From the NCBI GenBank assembly GCA_002083655.1, contig MSXR01000006.1, forward strand, positions 1-39,722: a stretch of 39,722 bases of DNA. The letters run 5' to 3'. The position numbers and the translations under genes are program-made. This document shows positions 1 through 7,859 of this stretch, one piece after another; the first letter of the stretch is position 1; each line of letters starts with the position of its first letter. A model generated the notes under the pieces. It saw only the letters and a program-made list of their open reading frames with translations. It ran no database searches and had not been told where the DNA came from. The DNA comes from Proteobacteria bacterium ST_bin14 (GTDB lineage: Bacteria > Pseudomonadota > Alphaproteobacteria > Sphingomonadales > Sphingomonadaceae).

Positions 1-114
1 ACCAAACAGACAATTGCGAGCGCAGCGAAGCAATCCAGCCTATCCGCGAGCACGCCACTGGATTGCTTCGCTGCGCTCGCAATGACGATTCATATTTCAA
101 ACACGATGCTCTAG
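1..114. repeat. Palindromic intergenic repeat, family C (copy 1)
   Basis: Two perfect 26-bp inverted arms at 13-38 and 58-83 (arm begins ATTGCGAGCGCAGCGAAGCA) surround a 19-nt loop. The right flank continues to a conserved outer end, GATGCTCTAG at 105-114. The loop and arms are nearly identical to the copy at 6952-7102. The outer end contains the TAG stop of the lipoprotein gene on the minus strand. The left outer end is not recognisable, or lies outside the window. Confidence 0.85.
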
Positions 115-374
115 TTTTCAGTGCCGCACCAGTTGTCATCATCGTCGCGGCAGCGGCGGTCAGCTTTCTTGCGTTCACGGCCTTCGCGGGCGTCTGCCTT
201 GCGTGCCTTGCGACCATAGTTGCGATCGGATTCGTCTTGACTGGTGGTTGCCCAGTCGGCAGCCTGCCCGGCGACCTTGAAGGGGGTGCTGACGAGGCCG
301 ACGGCGGCGTTGGCCATGCATCCCCCCATCGCGAGCGGCAACAGCATCACAGCACACAGGGCGATCTTGCGCAT
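111..374 (-). CDS. Small putative lipoprotein, function unknown
   Basis: This is an 87-residue protein with a lipoprotein signal peptide: MRK, a hydrophobic stretch (about residues 4-16) and a lipobox-like MGGC with Cys19 as the predicted lipidated residue. The mature part is short, with a small hydrophobic segment (20-36), then a strongly charged tail rich in Lys/Arg and ending in an Asp run with two cysteines (Cys75, Cys83). The start at 374 is chosen over an upstream ATG because AAGGAG lies 9 nt before it and the signal peptide then begins properly. It follows the phosphodiesterase gene on the same strand with a 19-nt gap, so co-transcription is likely. The stop codon falls in the outer end of a palindromic repeat. 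I do not recognise a functional family; an envelope location is inferred from the lipobox. Confidence 0.75.
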   Translation of the reverse strand: MRKIALCAVMLLPLAMGGCMANAAVGLVSTPFKVAGQAADWATTSQDESDRNYGRKARKADAREGRERKKADRRCRDDDDNWCGTEN

Positions 375-393
375 GGCATTCCACTCCTTGCGG

Positions 394-1521
394 CTAGTGC
401 GCCGCCTTTCGGGCATTGAACCCGATTAGCGCAAAGTCCGTAAAGAAGCCGTCAACGCCCAGGTTCAGATAGGCCTGGATTTCTGCGGTGATATCCCCGT
501 GCGTCGCAGGATCAGTGCCTTTGCGATAAATGGCGGGCAGGAAGGCGTTTTCCGCCCGAAACGTCCAGGGGTGGAGCCGCAGGCCCACGGCATGGGCATC
601 CGCCACCATCGTGGTGGGCGCGGCCTTGCCATCCCAGATCAGGTTTTTATTGGGGCCAATGCCGTAGGCATAGCTGGCAATGGCGCGCAGCCCGGCGGGC
701 GTTGCCATCGCGGCATAGCTGGCGGCCGCGCCGTTGACGCCCGCGTCCGCAGGGCCGCCGCTGGCATCCATCAGCTGGATCAGCCGAATTTTGGTGATGG
801 CGTGCAGTGCCTTCAGATTATTGACCTCGAACGACTGGATGAACACGGGGGCATCGGCGCTGTCCCATCCCGCCGCGTTCAGTTCCGCCACCAGCTTTTC
901 CTCCATTGGCTTCCCAATGGACTGGAAATAGCTCGGGTGTTTGGTTTCGGGATAAATGCCGATGGCGCGCCCGGTGGTGCGCGTCTCCGCCTTGGCGAGC
1001 GCGATGATTTCGGCCAGCGTCGGTATTGCAAACTGGCCGTCATATTTGGCGCTGGCGGGGCGCAGTTGCGGCAGGCGTTCTACAGCGCGCAGCGTCTTGA
1101 TTTCGAGCAACGTAAAATCCTCGGCAAACCAGCCGGTGTGCGATGCGCCGTCGATGATCTTGGTGGTCTTGCGCGCGGCAAATTCGGGGTGCGATGCCAC
1201 ATTGGTGGTGCCGGTAATGTCGTTTTCGTGGCGGGCAATGAACACATTGTCTTTTGTCAGCACCAGATCAGGCTCGATGAAATCCGCGCCTTGTTCGATC
1301 GCGAGCCGGTACGCAAAGATCGTGTGTTCGGGGCTGAGCCCGCTCGCGCCGCGATGGGCGATCAGGATCGGGGGTGATAATGGCTTGGCGGTTGTGGCTG
1401 GTATCGTCATCGCGGCAGTCTGCCCCGTTGCCGGCCCTGACGCCAGCACCGCCAGCATCACGCCAGCAAAAGCACCGCTGATCGGATTCCTCTTGCCTAA
1501 TGCGGTCCAAATCAGTTTCAT
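394..1521 (-). CDS. Secreted glycerophosphodiester phosphodiesterase (GDPD family)
   Basis: Enzymes of this family hydrolyse glycerophosphodiesters, released from phospholipids, to glycerol 3-phosphate and an alcohol. The 375-residue product has an N-terminal signal peptide (about 1-33, ending ATGQTAA), so a periplasmic site is likely. GDPD signatures are clear: HRGA at 56-59, Glu65 in PEHT, the metal-binding EPD at 83-85 and His98 in ARHE. Length and signal peptide resemble periplasmic GlpQ-type enzymes rather than short cytoplasmic UgpQ types. The start at 1521 is preferred over one 27 nt upstream because AAGGA sits 7 nt before it. The gene is divergent from the molybdo-enzyme operon, with 72 bp between starts, and precedes the small lipoprotein on the same strand. 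Phosphate scavenging is a reasonable role but no Pho box was identified. Confidence 0.92.
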   Translation of the reverse strand: MKLIWTALGKRNPISGAFAGVMLAVLASGPATGQTAAMTIPATTAKPLSPPILIAHRGASGLSPEHTIFAYRLAIEQGADFIEPDLVLTKDNVFIARHENDITGTTNVASHPEFAARKTTKIIDGASHTGWFAEDFTLLEIKTLRAVERLPQLRPASAKYDGQFAIPTLAEIIALAKAETRTTGRAIGIYPETKHPSYFQSIGKPMEEKLVAELNAAGWDSADAPVFIQSFEVNNLKALHAITKIRLIQLMDASGGPADAGVNGAAASYAAMATPAGLRAIASYAYGIGPNKNLIWDGKAAPTTMVADAHAVGLRLHPWTFRAENAFLPAIYRKGTDPATHGDITAEIQAYLNLGVDGFFTDFALIGFNARKAAH

Positions 1522-1593
1522 GTGGCAATCCTTTTTCGCGAACCCCATTTACCCCCGACGCGTTACAGCATCTCTTCAGGAGCGGCGATCCCC

Positions 1594-2085
1594 ATGCATT
1601 TTTCCATCAACGGTGCTGCTTTTGAGGCAGAACCCGATATCCGAACGTCATTGCTTGATCTGGTGCGCGAACATGCCGGGCTGTCGGGCACCAAAAAGGG
1701 ATGTGATCACGGCCAGTGCGGCGCGTGCACGGTGCTGGTCAACGGGCGGCGCATCAATAGCTGCCTGACGCTGGCGGTGATGCATCAGGACGATGAGATC
1801 GTGACAATTGAGGGGATCGGCAAGGCCGATGCGCTGCACCCGGTGCAGGCGGCTTTCATCAAGCATGACGGTTTTCAATGCGGGTTCTGCACGCCGGGGC
1901 AGATCTGTTCGGCGGTCGCGATGCTGGATGAGGTGAAGGCGGGCTGGGCAAGCCATGTCAGCGACTCGCTTGATGCGGTGACGCTGGACGATGACGAGAT
2001 TTCAGAGCGGATGAGCGGCAATTTGTGCCGGTGTTCGGCCTATCCCAATATTGTTGATGCCATTCGTGAAGTAGCTGAAGCATGA
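1594..2085 (+). CDS. paoA: Molybdenum hydroxylase small subunit, two [2Fe-2S] clusters (PaoA/YagT-like)
   Basis: This is the electron-transfer subunit of a xanthine-oxidase-family enzyme, passing electrons from the molybdenum centre to FAD. The 163-residue protein has the plant-type ferredoxin cluster ligands Cys37, Cys42, Cys45 and Cys57, and the second cluster ligands Cys96, Cys99, Cys145 and Cys147 (QCGFCTPGQ ... LCRC). The start at 1594 has AGGAG 11 nt upstream; an in-frame start at 1522 would add an unrelated 24-residue extension. Unlike E. coli PaoA there is no Tat signal, so the complex should be cytoplasmic. The stop overlaps the start of the FAD subunit by ATGA, indicating translational coupling. 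Assignment to PaoABC-like rather than XdhABC rests mainly on the cysteines of the next subunit. The substrate (aldehyde or N-heterocycle) cannot be read from the sequence. Confidence 0.92.
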   Translation: MHFSINGAAFEAEPDIRTSLLDLVREHAGLSGTKKGCDHGQCGACTVLVNGRRINSCLTLAVMHQDDEIVTIEGIGKADALHPVQAAFIKHDGFQCGFCTPGQICSAVAMLDEVKAGWASHVSDSLDAVTLDDDEISERMSGNLCRCSAYPNIVDAIREVAEA

Positions 2086-3065
2086 AGCAGTTTGATTATA
2101 TCAAGGCTGATACAGCCGAAGCAGCCGTGGCCGCGAGCGGGGAGGGCGTGCGGTTCATCGCAGGCGGCACCAACCTGCTCGACCTGATGAAATTGCAGAT
2201 CGAAACGCCGGATACGCTGGTGGATATCAGCAGGCTCGATCTGGCGAGTATCGCGGACACAGCGGATGGTGGCTTGTCGATTGGCGCGCTGGTGACGAAC
2301 AGCGATCTGGCGCAGCATGCGCGGGTACGCAGTGATTATCCGGTGCTGGCGCGCGCGCTGCTATCGGGTGCGTCCCCCCAATTGCGCAACAAGGCGACGA
2401 CGGGCGGCAATCTGCTCCAGCGGACGCGGTGCTATTATTTCTACGATACCGCCCGCGCCTGCAACAAACGCGATCCCGGCAGTGGATGCGCGGCACAAGG
2501 CGGGTTCAACCGGATCATGGCCGTGCTGGGCACCAGCGAAGATTGCATCGCTACGCACCCAAGCGACATGGCGGTGGCCATGCGCGCGCTGGACGCGGTA
2601 GTGGTCACCCTGCTGCCGGATGGTGATCGGCGGCGAATTGCGATCGGCGAACTTTACCGCCTGCCCGGTGCCACACCGGAGGTTGAGAACAGCCTGCGCC
2701 CCGGTGAACTGATCACGCATATCGAACTGCCCCCCGCTCCCATGGGCAAGCAACTATACCGTAAGGTGCGGGACCGCGCGTCATATGCCTTTGCGCTGGT
2801 ATCTGTTGCTGGCGTCATCGCGGTGCAGGATGGCAAGATCGCCACGGCCGCGCTGGTCTTTGGCGGGCTGGGGCCAATGCCCTGGCGCGACGCAGCGGTG
2901 GAGGCGTTGCTGATCGGTGCTGCGCCATCGACGGCGGTGTTTGAAGCGGCAGCGGATGCGCTGTTGGCCGATGCGCGCGGATTTGGCAGCAATGATTTCA
3001 AAATTCCGCTCGCGCGGCGCACGCTGATCGCGGCCCTGCGGGATCTGACGGGGGAAGCAGCATGA
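2082..3065 (+). CDS. paoB: Molybdenum hydroxylase FAD subunit with extra Fe-S cluster (PaoB/YagS-like)
   Basis: This is the 327-residue FAD-binding medium subunit. FAD-binding signatures are FIAGGTNLLDLMK (25-37) and TTGGNL (106-111). An insertion after TTGGNL carries Cys117, Cys127, Cys136 and Cys155. This matches the loop that holds an additional [4Fe-4S] cluster in E. coli PaoB and 4-hydroxybenzoyl-CoA reductase beta subunits, and is absent from ordinary xanthine dehydrogenases. The C-terminal CO-dehydrogenase-flavoprotein-like domain covers roughly 205-320. It overlaps paoA and paoC by 4 nt at each end (ATGA both times), so the three subunits should be made in equal amounts. The extra cluster is the best evidence for a Pao-type enzyme; the electron acceptor is unknown. 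Confidence 0.9.
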   Translation: MKQFDYIKADTAEAAVAASGEGVRFIAGGTNLLDLMKLQIETPDTLVDISRLDLASIADTADGGLSIGALVTNSDLAQHARVRSDYPVLARALLSGASPQLRNKATTGGNLLQRTRCYYFYDTARACNKRDPGSGCAAQGGFNRIMAVLGTSEDCIATHPSDMAVAMRALDAVVVTLLPDGDRRRIAIGELYRLPGATPEVENSLRPGELITHIELPPAPMGKQLYRKVRDRASYAFALVSVAGVIAVQDGKIATAALVFGGLGPMPWRDAAVEALLIGAAPSTAVFEAAADALLADARGFGSNDFKIPLARRTLIAALRDLTGEAA

Positions 3066-5275
3066 GCGAACATAAGATGGACGCCGATTACGGCCCGTCC
3101 GCGCTCGACCGGGGCGTGCAGGGCTTGCTCGGCAAGGGGCTGGACCGCACGGACGGTATCGCCAAGGTAACGGGCGCGGCGGTGTATGCAGCGGAGCAAC
3201 GCCCCAAGGGCAAGCTCGCTTATGGCTATGCCGTCACCGCCACGATTGCGGTTGGCACGGTCAAGTCGGTCGATACCACCGCTGCTATTTCGATGCCAGG
3301 CGTCATCCACATCATCAGCGATGATCCGCGTCTGCCGAGCGAATCCCCCAATATCGGCGCAGAAATGGCGCCCCGCTTTGACGGCGTGGTTGAAAGCTAT
3401 GGCCAGATCGTCGCCTTGGTGCTTGCCGAAAGCTTTGAACAGGCGCGCGCGGCGGCGCTCGCGGTGGCGGTGGATTATGTGCCGCAAAAGGGGCAGTTCG
3501 ACACGATTGCCGAAGTGGCAGCAGCCAAACCCCCACATGAGGGAGCCATGCTGCCCGACGTCGTGGTAGGCGATGTCGACGCGGCAATGGCAAGCGCCGA
3601 TGTCAGCCATGATGCGACCTACACCACCCCCTATCAGGTCCACGCCGCAATGGAGCCGCATGCAGCGGTCGCCGAATGGGATGGGGATGATCTGACGCTG
3701 TACGGCTCCATCCAGATCATGCGCGCCGCGCGGCCCTTGCTCGCCAAATCGCTGGAGATTGATATCGCGCGCGTGCGGATGATCTCCCCGTTCATTGGCG
3801 GCGGTTTTGGCGGGAAGATCGGCGGACCGGAAATCGTGCTCGCGGCGATTGGCGCGCAGGCGATTGGCCGCCCGGTCAAGGTCGCGCTCACGCGGCAGCA
3901 GTTGTTTCATTCGATCTTTGGCCGGTCTGACACGCATCAGCGCATCCGGCTGGCGGCGACCGCCGATGGCAAGCTGACCGGCATCGCGCAGGACAGCATC
4001 GTTAGCCAAAAGGTGGGCGTGAGCTTTTTTGAGCCGGTCGCGCTGGGGGCATTGTCGCTTTACGCTGGCGCAGCGCGCAGTTTCACCACCAGGGTCGTCA
4101 AGCTGAACATCACCCGCGCTGGTGCCGTGCGCGCGCCAGGCGAGGCGGTGGGCATGATGGCGCTGGAAACGGCCATGGACGAAATGGCCGAAAAGCTGGG
4201 GCTTGACCCAATCGCGTTTCGCAAGCTGAACGAGCCTGAGGTTGATCCGATGCGGGGCGTGCCCTTTTCCACGCGCAGGCTGGTCGATTGTCTGGATGAT
4301 GGCGCAAAGCGGTTCGGCTGGGAAAAGCGGGTGGCAACCCCCGGTGCGGTGCGCGAGGGCGGCTGGCTGATCGGCATGGGCATGGCCACCGCCGCGCGCG
4401 TCAACTTCCTCGCCAACAGCGATGCACGGGTGCGGTTGATGCCAGATGGCATGGCGGAAGTGGAAACCGACATGACCGACATCGGCACCGGCACCTATAC
4501 GATCCTGGCGCAGATTGCGGGCGAGATGCTGGGCCTGCCGATGGAGCGGGTGAGGGTGTTTTTGGGCGATTCAAACCACCCCGATGGCGCAGGCTCCGGC
4601 GGATCATTCGGTGCCGCATCCAGCGGCTCGGCGGTGCAGCTTGCGTGCGATGATCTGGTCGCTGAACTCGCGCGGCGGATGGACGCCAAAGCTGAAGACA
4701 TGACGCTGAAGGATGGCCATGCGATTGCGGGCAACCGCCGCGTGCCGATTACCGATCTGATCGGCGGTGAGGCGATAGAGGCGATGGGCGTCCTGCGCCC
4801 CGGCAAGAACAGCCGCGCCTATAGCCAGGGCACCCACGGCGCCCAGTTTGCGGAAGTGGCGGTGAATGCAGTGACGGGTGAAGTGCGCGTGCGGCGGATG
4901 CTGGGTGTGTTCGATTGCGGACGCATTTTGAATGCGAAAACGGCGCGAAGCCAGGCGCTGGGCGGGATGATCTGGGGGCTGGGCTATGCGCTCCACGAAC
5001 ATGCCGTGCTCGATCAGCGCAGCGGTTCCTACGTCAACCGCGATCTGGGCGAATATCATATCCCGGTGAACGCCGATGTACCGCAGATCGAGGCGTATTT
5101 CATCGAAGAGGTCGATCATCACGCCAGCCCGGTGGGCGCGAAGGGCATTGGTGAGCTGGGCATTTCGGGTGCAGGGGCGGCGATCACCAACGCGATTTAC
5201 AATGCGTGCGGCGTGCGCGTGCGCGATTGGCCGATGACGCTCGACCAGATTTTGCCCGGTCTGCCGCCGGTGTGA
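3062..5275 (+). CDS. paoC: Molybdenum hydroxylase large subunit, Moco-binding (PaoC/YagR-like)
   Basis: This catalytic subunit of 737 residues hydroxylates aldehydes or heterocycles using water at the molybdenum centre. The N-terminal domain (about 25-150) is the a/b hammerhead of the aldehyde oxidase/xanthine dehydrogenase fold. The Moco-binding region includes GGGFGGK (246-252), and the catalytic base is Glu698 in GAKGIGELG. The length fits PaoC-type subunits (about 730), which bind the cytosine-dinucleotide form of the cofactor. The presence of a MocA-like cytidylyltransferase three genes downstream agrees. The start overlaps the paoB stop (ATGA). After the stop, 153 nt including a palindromic repeat separate it from xdhC, so the maturation genes may be transcribed at a lower level. 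Substrate range is not predictable here. Confidence 0.93.
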   Translation: MSEHKMDADYGPSALDRGVQGLLGKGLDRTDGIAKVTGAAVYAAEQRPKGKLAYGYAVTATIAVGTVKSVDTTAAISMPGVIHIISDDPRLPSESPNIGAEMAPRFDGVVESYGQIVALVLAESFEQARAAALAVAVDYVPQKGQFDTIAEVAAAKPPHEGAMLPDVVVGDVDAAMASADVSHDATYTTPYQVHAAMEPHAAVAEWDGDDLTLYGSIQIMRAARPLLAKSLEIDIARVRMISPFIGGGFGGKIGGPEIVLAAIGAQAIGRPVKVALTRQQLFHSIFGRSDTHQRIRLAATADGKLTGIAQDSIVSQKVGVSFFEPVALGALSLYAGAARSFTTRVVKLNITRAGAVRAPGEAVGMMALETAMDEMAEKLGLDPIAFRKLNEPEVDPMRGVPFSTRRLVDCLDDGAKRFGWEKRVATPGAVREGGWLIGMGMATAARVNFLANSDARVRLMPDGMAEVETDMTDIGTGTYTILAQIAGEMLGLPMERVRVFLGDSNHPDGAGSGGSFGAASSGSAVQLACDDLVAELARRMDAKAEDMTLKDGHAIAGNRRVPITDLIGGEAIEAMGVLRPGKNSRAYSQGTHGAQFAEVAVNAVTGEVRVRRMLGVFDCGRILNAKTARSQALGGMIWGLGYALHEHAVLDQRSGSYVNRDLGEYHIPVNADVPQIEAYFIEEVDHHASPVGAKGIGELGISGAGAAITNAIYNACGVRVRDWPMTLDQILPGLPPV

Positions 5276-5304
5276 TGGGTAGAACACACGCCCCACGCCA
5301 CCCC

Positions 5305-5385
5305 GTCACCCCCGCGCAGGCGGGGGGCAAGCTTTCCTTATCCACCGTCGAGCCGAGGCTGGATTCCCGGCTTCGCGGGAATCAC
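5305..5385. repeat. Palindromic intergenic repeat, family A (copy 1)
   Basis: Left arm at 5305-5326 (GTCACCCCCGCGCAGGCGGG) and right arm at 5359-5385 (CTGGATTCCCGGCTTCGCGG) form an imperfect inverted repeat between paoC and xdhC. The right arm combines the inner CTGGATT of family C with the GC-rich core of family A, so this copy looks like a hybrid. It could fold in the transcript and affect read-through or mRNA stability between the structural and maturation genes. Confidence 0.65.
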
Positions 5386-5428
5386 GGTGGTGGGCAGTAT
5401 GACGATGCTGATAATAGCGAGGACCATC

Positions 5429-6352
5429 ATGGCCGATAATGATTCCGTCCTCACCGCCGCTGCCGCTTGGAAAGGCGCGCCAATGGCGCTTGCGACGGTG
5501 GTGTCGACCTGGGGTTCCGCCCCGCGCCCGCGCGGCAGCCATATGATCGTCCACGCTGATGGCCGGTTTGAAGGATCGGTATCGGGCGGCTGCGTGGAAA
5601 GCGACATCATGGCGGCGGCCGCCGACGTGATCGCGGGCGCGCCGTTCCAGCTGAAACGATATGGTGTGGCAGATGCTGCCGCTTGGGAAGTCGGCCTGCC
5701 GTGCGGCGGGGAGATTGAGGTGCTGGTGCAGCCGGTGTCCGCCGAGGGGTTTGATCCCGAATTATTCGACCGCATTGGCGAAGCGCGCGACACCGGCCAA
5801 ACCCTGTCCGTCACCACCGACCTGTCGACGGGCCAAAGCACCTTGCGCCCGCTGGAGGGGGCCGCGTTCATCAACCGCTATGATCCGCCGCGCCGATTGC
5901 TGATCATCGGCGCGGTCCAGATTGCGCAGGCACTCGCCGGGCTGGCGCGCGAATTGGGCATTGCGACGGTGGTAATCGATCCGCGCGCGCGCTTCCTGAC
6001 CGCCGAACGCTTTCCAGGCGTGACGCTGGATGATCGCTGGCCCGATGACGCCGTGGCCGCTTATGCGCCCGGCTCGTCAACGGCGGTGGTGACGCTGAGC
6101 CATGATACCAAGATCGATGATCCCGCGCTGATCGCTGCACTCGCTGCGCCCACCGGCTATGTCGGCGCGCTCGGTTCACGCCGCAGTCACGCGGCGCGGC
6201 GCGAAAGGCTGGCGGCGGCGGGCATCGCACAAGCTGATCTTGACCGCATCGATGCCCCGGTTGGGCTGGATATCGGCGCGATTGGCCCGGCAGAAATTGC
6301 GCTGTCGATTGCCGCCGCAATGGTGGCGGCGTTTCATGCCAAAGTGCCGTGA
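5429..6352 (+). CDS. xdhC: XdhC/CoxI-family molybdenum cofactor insertion factor (PaoD-like)
   Basis: XdhC-family proteins bind finished molybdenum cofactor, assist sulfuration and deliver it to the hydroxylase. The 307-residue protein has the N-terminal XdhC_CoxI region with VSGGCVE (51-57; the conserved Cys is 55) and LPCGGEIEVL (90-99). A C-terminal Rossmann domain starts LLIIGAVQIAQAL (157-169). The glycine motif is altered from the usual GAGHVA to GAVQIA, a mild oddity. The start at 5429 has GAGGA 5 nt upstream; earlier in-frame ATG codons lack such a site. Its stop overlaps the GTG start of the mocA-like gene (GTGA), so the two are coupled. Position after paoABC identifies it as the dedicated chaperone of that enzyme. 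Confidence 0.9.
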   Translation: MADNDSVLTAAAAWKGAPMALATVVSTWGSAPRPRGSHMIVHADGRFEGSVSGGCVESDIMAAAADVIAGAPFQLKRYGVADAAAWEVGLPCGGEIEVLVQPVSAEGFDPELFDRIGEARDTGQTLSVTTDLSTGQSTLRPLEGAAFINRYDPPRRLLIIGAVQIAQALAGLARELGIATVVIDPRARFLTAERFPGVTLDDRWPDDAVAAYAPGSSTAVVTLSHDTKIDDPALIAALAAPTGYVGALGSRRSHAARRERLAAAGIAQADLDRIDAPVGLDIGAIGPAEIALSIAAAMVAAFHAKVP

Positions 6353-6945
6353 TCGCGGCTGAAAGCACGCTGCTGGTGCTGCTGGCGGCAGGCCGATCGC
6401 TGCGGTTTGGCGATGATGACAAATTGGCGATGGAGTTCCTGGCCCAACCGCTGGCGATGCATGTGGTGACCGCGCTGGAGGATGTGCCGTTTCTTGATCG
6501 GGTGGCGATAACGTCGGGTACGGTGCTTGATTTCGCCGCGCGCGGTTACCGCGAGATTGCCAATCCGGCACCCGAGCGGGGATTATCGGGCTCGGTCAAG
6601 CTGGGCGTGGCAGCGGCGCGGGCGGCAGGCGCTGCGGCGATGGTCATCGTGCTGGCTGATATGCCGCGCGTGACATCTGCCCATATCTTGCGCTTGCTAC
6701 ATGCCGCTGACGGCGCGGATGCGGTGGTTGCCTCAAGCGATGGCCACCGCCCCCGCCCGCCCGCGCTGTTTGGCGCAGGGCGCTTCACCGAATTGGCAGA
6801 AGCGGTAGGCGATGAAGGCGGCCGCGCGATGATCCGCGCCGGGATTCACATCATCACCAGCCCCGAAGAACTGATCGATATCGATACGCCCGACGATCTG
6901 GAGCGGTTGCGCGCGCTGGTCGACCCGGACCATGCCGGTCGATAA
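6349..6945 (+). CDS. mocA: MocA-like molybdenum cofactor cytidylyltransferase
   Basis: This protein probably transfers CMP to molybdopterin cofactor to give the cytosine dinucleotide form used by Pao-type enzymes. The 198-residue nucleotidyltransferase (GT-A-like fold) carries LAAGRSLRFGDDDK (12-25), the NTP-binding signature with its Lys, and LADMP (102-106), which includes the metal-binding Asp. The start codon is GTG overlapping the xdhC stop (GTGA). Homologues include MobA-type guanylyltransferases; context with a PaoC-like subunit favours cytidylyl transfer. A repeat element follows 7 nt after the stop and the operon probably ends there. Confidence 0.85.
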   Translation: MIAAESTLLVLLAAGRSLRFGDDDKLAMEFLAQPLAMHVVTALEDVPFLDRVAITSGTVLDFAARGYREIANPAPERGLSGSVKLGVAAARAAGAAAMVIVLADMPRVTSAHILRLLHAADGADAVVASSDGHRPRPPALFGAGRFTELAEAVGDEGGRAMIRAGIHIITSPEELIDIDTPDDLERLRALVDPDHAGR

Positions 6946-6951
6946 TCCGCT

Positions 6952-7102
6952 TAGAGCATTGTGCCCTAATTCAGGCTCATCCGTCACCCATGAGCGCAGC
7001 GAAGCAATCCAGCCTATCCGCGAGCACGCCGCTGGATTGCTTCGCTGCGCTTGCAATGACGACCATGACGGCAATGATGCTGGGTTGGTGCACGATGCTC
7101 GA
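6952..7102. repeat. Palindromic intergenic repeat, family C (copy 2), with outer inverted ends
   Basis: This is the most complete copy of family C. The outer ends TAGAGCATTGTGC (6952-6964) and GCACGATGCTCGA (7090-7102) are inverted repeats of each other. They enclose the inner palindrome with arms ending at 7012 and starting at 7032 (CTGGATTGCTTCGCTGCGCT). Inner arms and loop match copy 1 almost base for base. At about 151 bp with inverted ends and no coding capacity, it is organised like a miniature non-autonomous element. Confidence 0.8.
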
Positions 7103-7172
7103 TTCACCTAAACCGCACCATATTGGAGGCGATCTGGCGTAACGCGGTGCGCGATATGCGTATTGTTCGCCT

Positions 7173-7829
7173 ATGGCGCGGGTGGGACTTCTGGATATTG
7201 ACCGGCCGGGCCTGTTGTTGGCGCTTGCCGCTCGCGGCTTGGATAGCCAGCGCTATGGCGCCGATGATGCGCTGAATGGGGCCGAACTGGCCCTTATCAG
7301 TTCAAGTGAAGGCTGGGCCAGCACCGTCGCTGACTTGGCCATGCCCGTGCTGTTGGTGATCGACGGCGACGACGACGCAGTGGTGGCCGCGCTTGATGGC
7401 GGCGCTGACGATGCCGTGGCGGCCAGCAGCAGCGATGCGCTGATTGCTGCCCGGGTGGCGGCGCTGGTCCGGCGGCAGGCCGCCGCGCGCTGGTTGCGCA
7501 TTGGCGATGTGGGCATCGACACAGTTGAATGCCGCGTTTTCCGCGCGGGCAAGCCAATCGCGTTGTTGCCGCGCGAATATCGGCTGCTGCTCGCGCTTGC
7601 CCGACAGCCCGGAAAAACCGTGCCGCGCGCCGCGCTGGTGGCGGTTTTGTGCGGTCTGGCGTTTGATCCCGGCACCAATGTGATCGAAGTGCATATGTCG
7701 CGGTTGCGAGCAAAGCTTGATCGCGGCTTTGCGGCGCCCATGCTGCATACCGAACGGGGGCGTGGATACCGGCTGGCCGCGCCCAACGCGGCAAACAACC
7801 GCATTGCCGCGACTGGCTTGGCCCGGTAG
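7173..7829 (+). CDS. OmpR/PhoB-type winged-helix regulator with degenerate receiver domain
   Basis: The 218-residue protein has an N-terminal receiver-like domain (about 1-100) and a C-terminal winged-helix DNA-binding domain (about 107-203). The latter has LLPREYRLLLALA (131-143), the recognition helix region TNVIEVHMSRLRAKL (168-182) and the wing TERGRGYRL (193-201). In the receiver the usual phospho-acceptor Asp after strand 3 is missing: the segment reads LALISSS (39-45). The usual conserved Lys after GADD is also replaced (GADDAVAAS, 77-85). Phosphorylation-independent control is therefore likely. No histidine kinase gene is nearby. The gene lies 30 nt upstream of the acyl-CoA synthetase and may regulate it. 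The start has no obvious Shine-Dalgarno sequence, so the mRNA may be leaderless or the start uncertain. Confidence 0.85.
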   Translation: MARVGLLDIDRPGLLLALAARGLDSQRYGADDALNGAELALISSSEGWASTVADLAMPVLLVIDGDDDAVVAALDGGADDAVAASSSDALIAARVAALVRRQAAARWLRIGDVGIDTVECRVFRAGKPIALLPREYRLLLALARQPGKTVPRAALVAVLCGLAFDPGTNVIEVHMSRLRAKLDRGFAAPMLHTERGRGYRLAAPNAANNRIAATGLAR

Positions 7830-7859
7830 CGTCGGTTCAAACCATAAGAGGAGAGGCGG

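Noticed and set aside
2654..4009. A 451-codon open frame on the minus strand
   Set aside because: It is antisense to the FAD and Mo subunits of the molybdo-enzyme and shows no recognisable domain.
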